Below, piece by piece: positions 39,740-42,828 of a DNA stretch of 42,828 bases. The stretch comes from Oscillibacter sp. GTDB lineage: Bacteria > Bacillota > Clostridia > Oscillospirales > Oscillospiraceae. Location of the stretch: positions 1 through 42,828 of the forward strand of contig JALCRR010000015.1 of assembly GCA_022652815.1 (NCBI GenBank), given 5' to 3'. Made by a program: the position numbers and the translations under genes. Numbering within the stretch: position 1 is the stretch's first letter; each line of letters begins with the position of its first letter. The notes beneath the pieces are model-generated. The model was not told the origin of the DNA. It saw only the letters and a list, made by a program, of their open reading frames with translations, and searched no databases.

Positions 39740-40990
39740 TTACTCCCGAATCTGACCCTCGCCGTAGATCACATATTTGCTGGAGGTCAGTTCTTCCAGC
39801 CCCATGGGGCCGCGGGCGTGCATCTTTTGCGTAGAAATACCGATTTCCGCACCCAAACCGAATTCTCCGCCGTCGGTGAACCGGGTGGAGGCGTTGACAT
39901 ATACCGCCGCCGCATCGACCACATCCAAGAAATGCTGGGCGGTGAAATAATTGTTCGTGATAATGGATTCCGAGTGCCCAGTGGAGTGCGCATTAATAAA
40001 GTCGATGGCCTCCTGCGCATCTTTTACGATGTGAATGGCCAGAATATAGTCGTCATACTCTGCGTCCCAGTCCGATTCCTGCGCGGAAATGCCCCGGGAG
40101 CCCAGAATGGCAAGCGCCTTCTCATCGCATCGCAGCTCCACCTTTTTCTCGTCCAGCAGGGGAATGGCCTTTGCAAGAAACTCCCCCGCCACATCCTCCT
40201 CAATCAGCACGCATTCTGTGGCGTTGCACACAGAGGGGCGGGAGCATTTGGCGTTGTAGAGAATCTTTGCGCCCATGTCGAGGTCGGCCTCGGAGTCGAT
40301 GTAAATGTGGCACACGCCCTCGCCAGTGCGGATCACCGGAACGCTGGCGTTTTTGGCAATGGAGCGAATCAGACCGGCTCCGCCCCGGGGAATCAGCACA
40401 TCCACATAGGCGTTTAGATGCATCAGCTCATTGGCTGTCTCGTGGGAGGCGTCCTGCACCAGAGAAATGCACCCGGCGGGAAGCCCCACAGAGATAAGCG
40501 CCGTCTGCATCAGCTCCGCCACCGCCCGGTTGGAGCGAATGGCTTCCTTTCCGCCCCGGAGAATGCAGGCGTTGCCGGATTTCAGGCACAAAACGGCCGA
40601 ATCCACCGTTACATTTGGCCGTGCCTCAAAAATAATGGCAATGACACCCAGCGGGACGGTTCGCTTGCAGATCAAAAGGCCGTTGGGTCGCCGCACGGTT
40701 TTGCCCATTTGCCCAATGGGGTCCGGGAGGGCAATGACCTGGCGGATGCTGGCGACAATGCCGTCAATCCGCTGCGGCGTCAGCGTCAGCCGATCTAGCA
40801 TAGCGGCACTCATGCCGCTTTCTCTTGCTGCGGCCAGATCCTCCGCGTTGGCGTCCAGCCAGACTTGCTTACACTTTTCCAGAATATCCGCAATGGCGGC
40901 CAGCGCCTCGTTTTTCTTCGTCTCTCCGGTCATGGCAAGAACCCGGGCGGCTGCTTTTGCCGCTGCGCCCTGCTGTTCCAGTGCTGTCAT
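39740..40990 (-). CDS. proA: Gamma-glutamyl phosphate reductase
   Basis: Second step of proline synthesis: reduces glutamyl-5-phosphate to the semialdehyde. The 416-residue aldehyde-dehydrogenase-fold protein shows VPLGVIAIIFEARPNVT, LKSGNACILRGGKEA, PRGGAGLI, and the catalytic cysteine in KCSRPSVCNATE, with the closing FGLGAEIGISTQKMHARGP. Start is 40990 (MTALEQQG), seven bases after the proB stop; a GGAG site lies eleven bases upstream, inside the end of proB. The longer open frame to 41074 overlaps proB and is not used. Confidence 0.96.
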   Translation of the reverse strand: MTALEQQGAAAKAAARVLAMTGETKKNEALAAIADILEKCKQVWLDANAEDLAAARESGMSAAMLDRLTLTPQRIDGIVASIRQVIALPDPIGQMGKTVRRPNGLLICKRTVPLGVIAIIFEARPNVTVDSAVLCLKSGNACILRGGKEAIRSNRAVAELMQTALISVGLPAGCISLVQDASHETANELMHLNAYVDVLIPRGGAGLIRSIAKNASVPVIRTGEGVCHIYIDSEADLDMGAKILYNAKCSRPSVCNATECVLIEEDVAGEFLAKAIPLLDEKKVELRCDEKALAILGSRGISAQESDWDAEYDDYILAIHIVKDAQEAIDFINAHSTGHSESIITNNYFTAQHFLDVVDAAAVYVNASTRFTDGGEFGLGAEIGISTQKMHARGPMGLEELTSSKYVIYGEGQIRE

Positions 40991-40997
40991 ATCTTCT

Positions 40998-41804
40998 TCA
41001 GCTCCTTTTTGCACAAAAGCGTGTGCCGATGTCTTTTCCCGCAACAATGTCGTAAAGATCTTCCATCCGCGCACCGTTGGTGATCACCATGTCGCATCCG
41101 GCTCCCATGGCGACTTCTGCCGCAGACAGCTTGGTGGCCATTCCGCCGGTGCCGCGCCAGGTGCCGGCGCCGCCGGCCATATCCAGAATTTCCGGCGTCA
41201 GCGCCTCGACCCGGTGAATGAGCTTCGCCCCGGGATTCGTGTGGGGATCGGCGTCATAAAGCCCGTCAATGTCAGAGAGCAGAATCAAAAGATCTGCCCG
41301 ACACAGCTTTGCTACAATGGCCGAAAGCGTGTCGTTGTCACCGAGAACCTTGTGCCGCCCGGTTTCAATCTCTGCCGAGGAAACGGAGTCGTTTTCGTTA
41401 ACCACCGGAATGACGCCCATTTTCAAAAGTGCCTCAAAGGTGCCGGACAGGTGCTCGGCTCGTTCCGGGTCCTCCACGTCCTCACCCGTCAGCAAAATCT
41501 GGGCAACGGAGCGGTTGTATTCGGAAAACAGTTTGTCATAAAGATGCATCATCCGGCACTGACCCACGGCGGCAGCAGCCTGCTTCATCCGCAGCTCCTT
41601 CGGACGTTCTGGCAGCGCCAGCTTTGCCGTGCCGATGGCAATGGCACCGGAGGAGACCAGAATGACCTCATGGCCGTAGCCGGAGAGATCCGCCAGCGCC
41701 CGGATCAAGTGTTCCATACTTTGCAAATTCAAAGCGCCGGTATCGTGGGTGAGGGTGGAGGTACCCACCTTGACCACAATGCGGTAACAGCTTTTCTGCC
41801 ACAT
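40998..41804 (-). CDS. proB: Glutamate 5-kinase
   Basis: First and usually feedback-controlled step of proline synthesis. The 268-residue product is the short form with only the amino-acid kinase domain; the C-terminal PUA domain of the enteric enzyme is absent, which is common in Firmicutes. Motifs: RIVVKVGTSTLTH, VILVSSGAIAIG, PVVNENDSVSS, GDNDTLSAIVA and GTGGMATKLSAAEVA. The ribosome site is weak (AAAGGT about twelve bases upstream). First gene of proBAC. The leader is only about 45 bases, too short for a T-box. Confidence 0.95.
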   Translation of the reverse strand: MWQKSCYRIVVKVGTSTLTHDTGALNLQSMEHLIRALADLSGYGHEVILVSSGAIAIGTAKLALPERPKELRMKQAAAAVGQCRMMHLYDKLFSEYNRSVAQILLTGEDVEDPERAEHLSGTFEALLKMGVIPVVNENDSVSSAEIETGRHKVLGDNDTLSAIVAKLCRADLLILLSDIDGLYDADPHTNPGAKLIHRVEALTPEILDMAGGAGTWRGTGGMATKLSAAEVAMGAGCDMVITNGARMEDLYDIVAGKDIGTRFCAKRS

Positions 41805-41858
41805 ATCAGCAATCAGACCTTTCGGCTCTTTTTTTAAAAATCTTTGGAAATTTTTAAA

Positions 41859-41887
41859 ATTATATCACAAAACCGCACAGAATAAAA
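41859..41887 (-). promoter_or_regulatory. Promoter of proBAC
   Basis: Minus strand: weak TTTTAT (41887-41882), 17-base spacer, TATAAT (41864-41859) with TG one base before, an extended -10. Confidence 0.6.
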
Positions 41888-41941
41888 GAAATTTCCCCCC
41901 TTAGGAATTCGTTAAAAAAACAGAGGAAAAACGGTGAAAAT

Positions 41942-42685
41942 ATGACAGAAAATACAAAGGAATCAAAAAGCAGCACAGAAAATGAAAAAAGCGACGAAAA
42001 CAGCTCCTCCGGAACGGTTACGCAGCAGTTGGTGGACTTGGGCAGCAGCGTTACCAAAACGCCCCACGGCACCATTCACTGCCTAACCATTGTGGGTCAG
42101 ATTGAAGGACACATGCTGGCTAACCAAGGTGCTAAAACCACGAAGTACGAGCATGTGATGCCGCTGCTCACGGCCCTTGAACAGAATGACGACATCGCCG
42201 GTGTGCTGTTCCTCTTGAACACGGTGGGCGGCGATGTGGAGGCGGGACTCGGCATTGCGGAGCTGATTGCAGGAATGCGCAAGCCCACCGTTTCGCTGGT
42301 GCTGGGCGGCAGCCACTCCATCGGTGTGCCGCTGGCAGTGGCGGCCAAGGCAAGCTATGCCGTACCATCGGCAGCCATGACCATCCATCCCGTCCGCATG
42401 AGCGGAACCGTGATCGCGGCGCCTCAAACCTACAACTATTTTGACCGTCTGCAAGAGCGCATCGTGGAATTTGTGGTCAAAAACAGCCATATCTCCAAGA
42501 AAAAGTTTTTGGAGCTGATGCTCAAGACCGGGGAAATGGCCGCGGATGTGGGCAGCGTGCTCTACGGACAGGAGGCGGTTTCCGTGGGTCTTATCGACCA
42601 TGTGGGCGGCCTTTCCGATGCACTGGACGATCTGTACGACCAGATTGACCAAAAGAAAGCGGAAAAAGAACACGAACAGAAATGA
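41942..42685 (+). CDS. tepA: TepA/YmfB-type ClpP-like serine protease
   Basis: A 247-residue ClpP-fold protein matching the B. subtilis TepA family, which takes part in clearing spore small acid-soluble proteins and was earlier named translocation-enhancing. After a hydrophilic Ser/Glu-rich N-terminus (about 1-40) come HCLTIVGQIEGH, TTKYEHVMPLL, LLNTVGGDVEAGLGIAELI, the nucleophile serine in LGGSHSIGVPLAVA, and the histidine in MTIHPVRMSG. No signal peptide is visible. Start ATG 41942 has only weak upstream purine stretches as a ribosome site (GAGGA and GGTGA). Divergent from proBAC and followed by a dense cluster of hairpins. Confidence 0.93.
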   Translation: MTENTKESKSSTENEKSDENSSSGTVTQQLVDLGSSVTKTPHGTIHCLTIVGQIEGHMLANQGAKTTKYEHVMPLLTALEQNDDIAGVLFLLNTVGGDVEAGLGIAELIAGMRKPTVSLVLGGSHSIGVPLAVAAKASYAVPSAAMTIHPVRMSGTVIAAPQTYNYFDRLQERIVEFVVKNSHISKKKFLELMLKTGEMAADVGSVLYGQEAVSVGLIDHVGGLSDALDDLYDQIDQKKAEKEHEQK

Positions 42686-42692
42686 CGATAAA

Positions 42693-42824
42693 GGGCGCGG
42701 AAAAATCCGCGCCCGCAGGCGTCCAAAAAGCTTTTTGGACTGCCTGCGCAAGTTTTTGAAACCCGTAAACCGTTTCAAAAACTGATGATTCAAAACCGAA
42801 AGGAACCCTTCCTGGGTTCCTTTC
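42693..42824. repeat. Cluster of four strong hairpins after tepA
   Basis: Four separate inverted repeats fill most of this stretch: GGGCGCGGA/TCCGCGCCC (42693-42714); a nested one with outer arms GCAGGC (42715-42720) and GCCTGC (42742-42747) around the perfect 20-base palindrome at 42721-42740; AGTTTTTGAAAC/GTTTCAAAAACT (42751-42762 and 42772-42783); and GAAAGGAACCC/GGGTTCCTTTC (42798-42808 and 42814-42824). Only weak T runs follow each, so ordinary termination explains at most part of it. It may be a palindromic repeat element or a strong RNA 3' barrier. Confidence 0.7.
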
Positions 42825-42828
42825 ATAG

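Noticed and set aside
41805-41900. T-box leader before proBAC
   Set aside because: The distance from the -10 box to proB is about 50 bases, too short, and no T-box sequence or terminator is present.
1-42828. CRISPR arrays, insertion sequences, prophage, rRNA or tRNA genes
   Set aside because: No direct-repeat arrays, transposase or phage-like frames, or tRNA-like folds were noticed on reading; a tRNA scan and repeat search could not be run.

Overview
The window is a stretch of chromosome from a Gram-positive anaerobe of the class Clostridia. The best fit is an Oscillospiraceae-type gut bacterium, but this is inferred from gene content and protein style, not from a 16S gene. Supporting signs are AGGAGG ribosome sites at most starts, SLH-domain surface protein, a FtsK/SpoIIIE-type translocase, TepA, NiaR, TrmFO (folate-dependent, typical of Firmicutes), an M18 aminopeptidase and moderately GC-rich DNA. 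Nearly all the sequence is coding. I see no prophage, insertion sequence, CRISPR array, rRNA or tRNA.

Layout. Positions 1-9491 (+) hold housekeeping genes: topA (5' end cut off), trmFO, plsX, acpP, rnc, uppP and ftsK. Positions 9600-11104 (+) hold an aminotransferase and a small Dabb protein. Positions 11156-13843 (-) hold a PfoR-like EIIC membrane protein, the niacin-responsive repressor niaR and a LysR regulator; the LysR gene diverges from yeiH (13950-14993, +). Positions 15082-19406 (-) hold ssnA and ygfK, which go together in purine/selenium-linked metabolism, behind a structured leader with a terminator. A haemolysin III family gene (19788, +) and a 1,300-residue hybrid histidine kinase (20585-24487, +) follow. 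Positions 24546-26313 (-) hold tsaE-tsaB-upp, divergent from a rodA/ftsW-type gene (26492, +). Then come an SLH-domain surface protein, ddl-murF-ABC-F-DUF218-flavodoxin, and prfA - sua5/coaE fusion - M18 aminopeptidase (all +). The proline operon proB-proA-proC (41804-38915, -) and tepA (41942-42685, +) close the window, with a dense run of hairpins at the right edge.

How the genes work together. Lipid and envelope supply is well represented: plsX/acpP (phospholipid precursors), uppP (undecaprenyl phosphate recycling), ddl/murF (D-Ala-D-Ala branch of peptidoglycan), rodA (glycan polymerisation), DUF218 and the SLH protein. Three genes of tRNA t6A synthesis are present (tsaE, tsaB and the TsaC/Sua5 half of a fusion) but tsaD is not. 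proBAC is a complete glutamate-to-proline pathway. niaR and the EIIC-like protein look like a small NAD-precursor regulon: both promoters carry a TGTC-NN-GACA dyad.

The most interesting items are the large dyad at the promoter of the PfoR-like transporter next to niaR, the terminator-controlled ssnA leader, the Sua5-CoaE fusion protein, a candidate hairpin hiding the ribosome site of the SLH protein, and the four-hairpin cluster at the right end.
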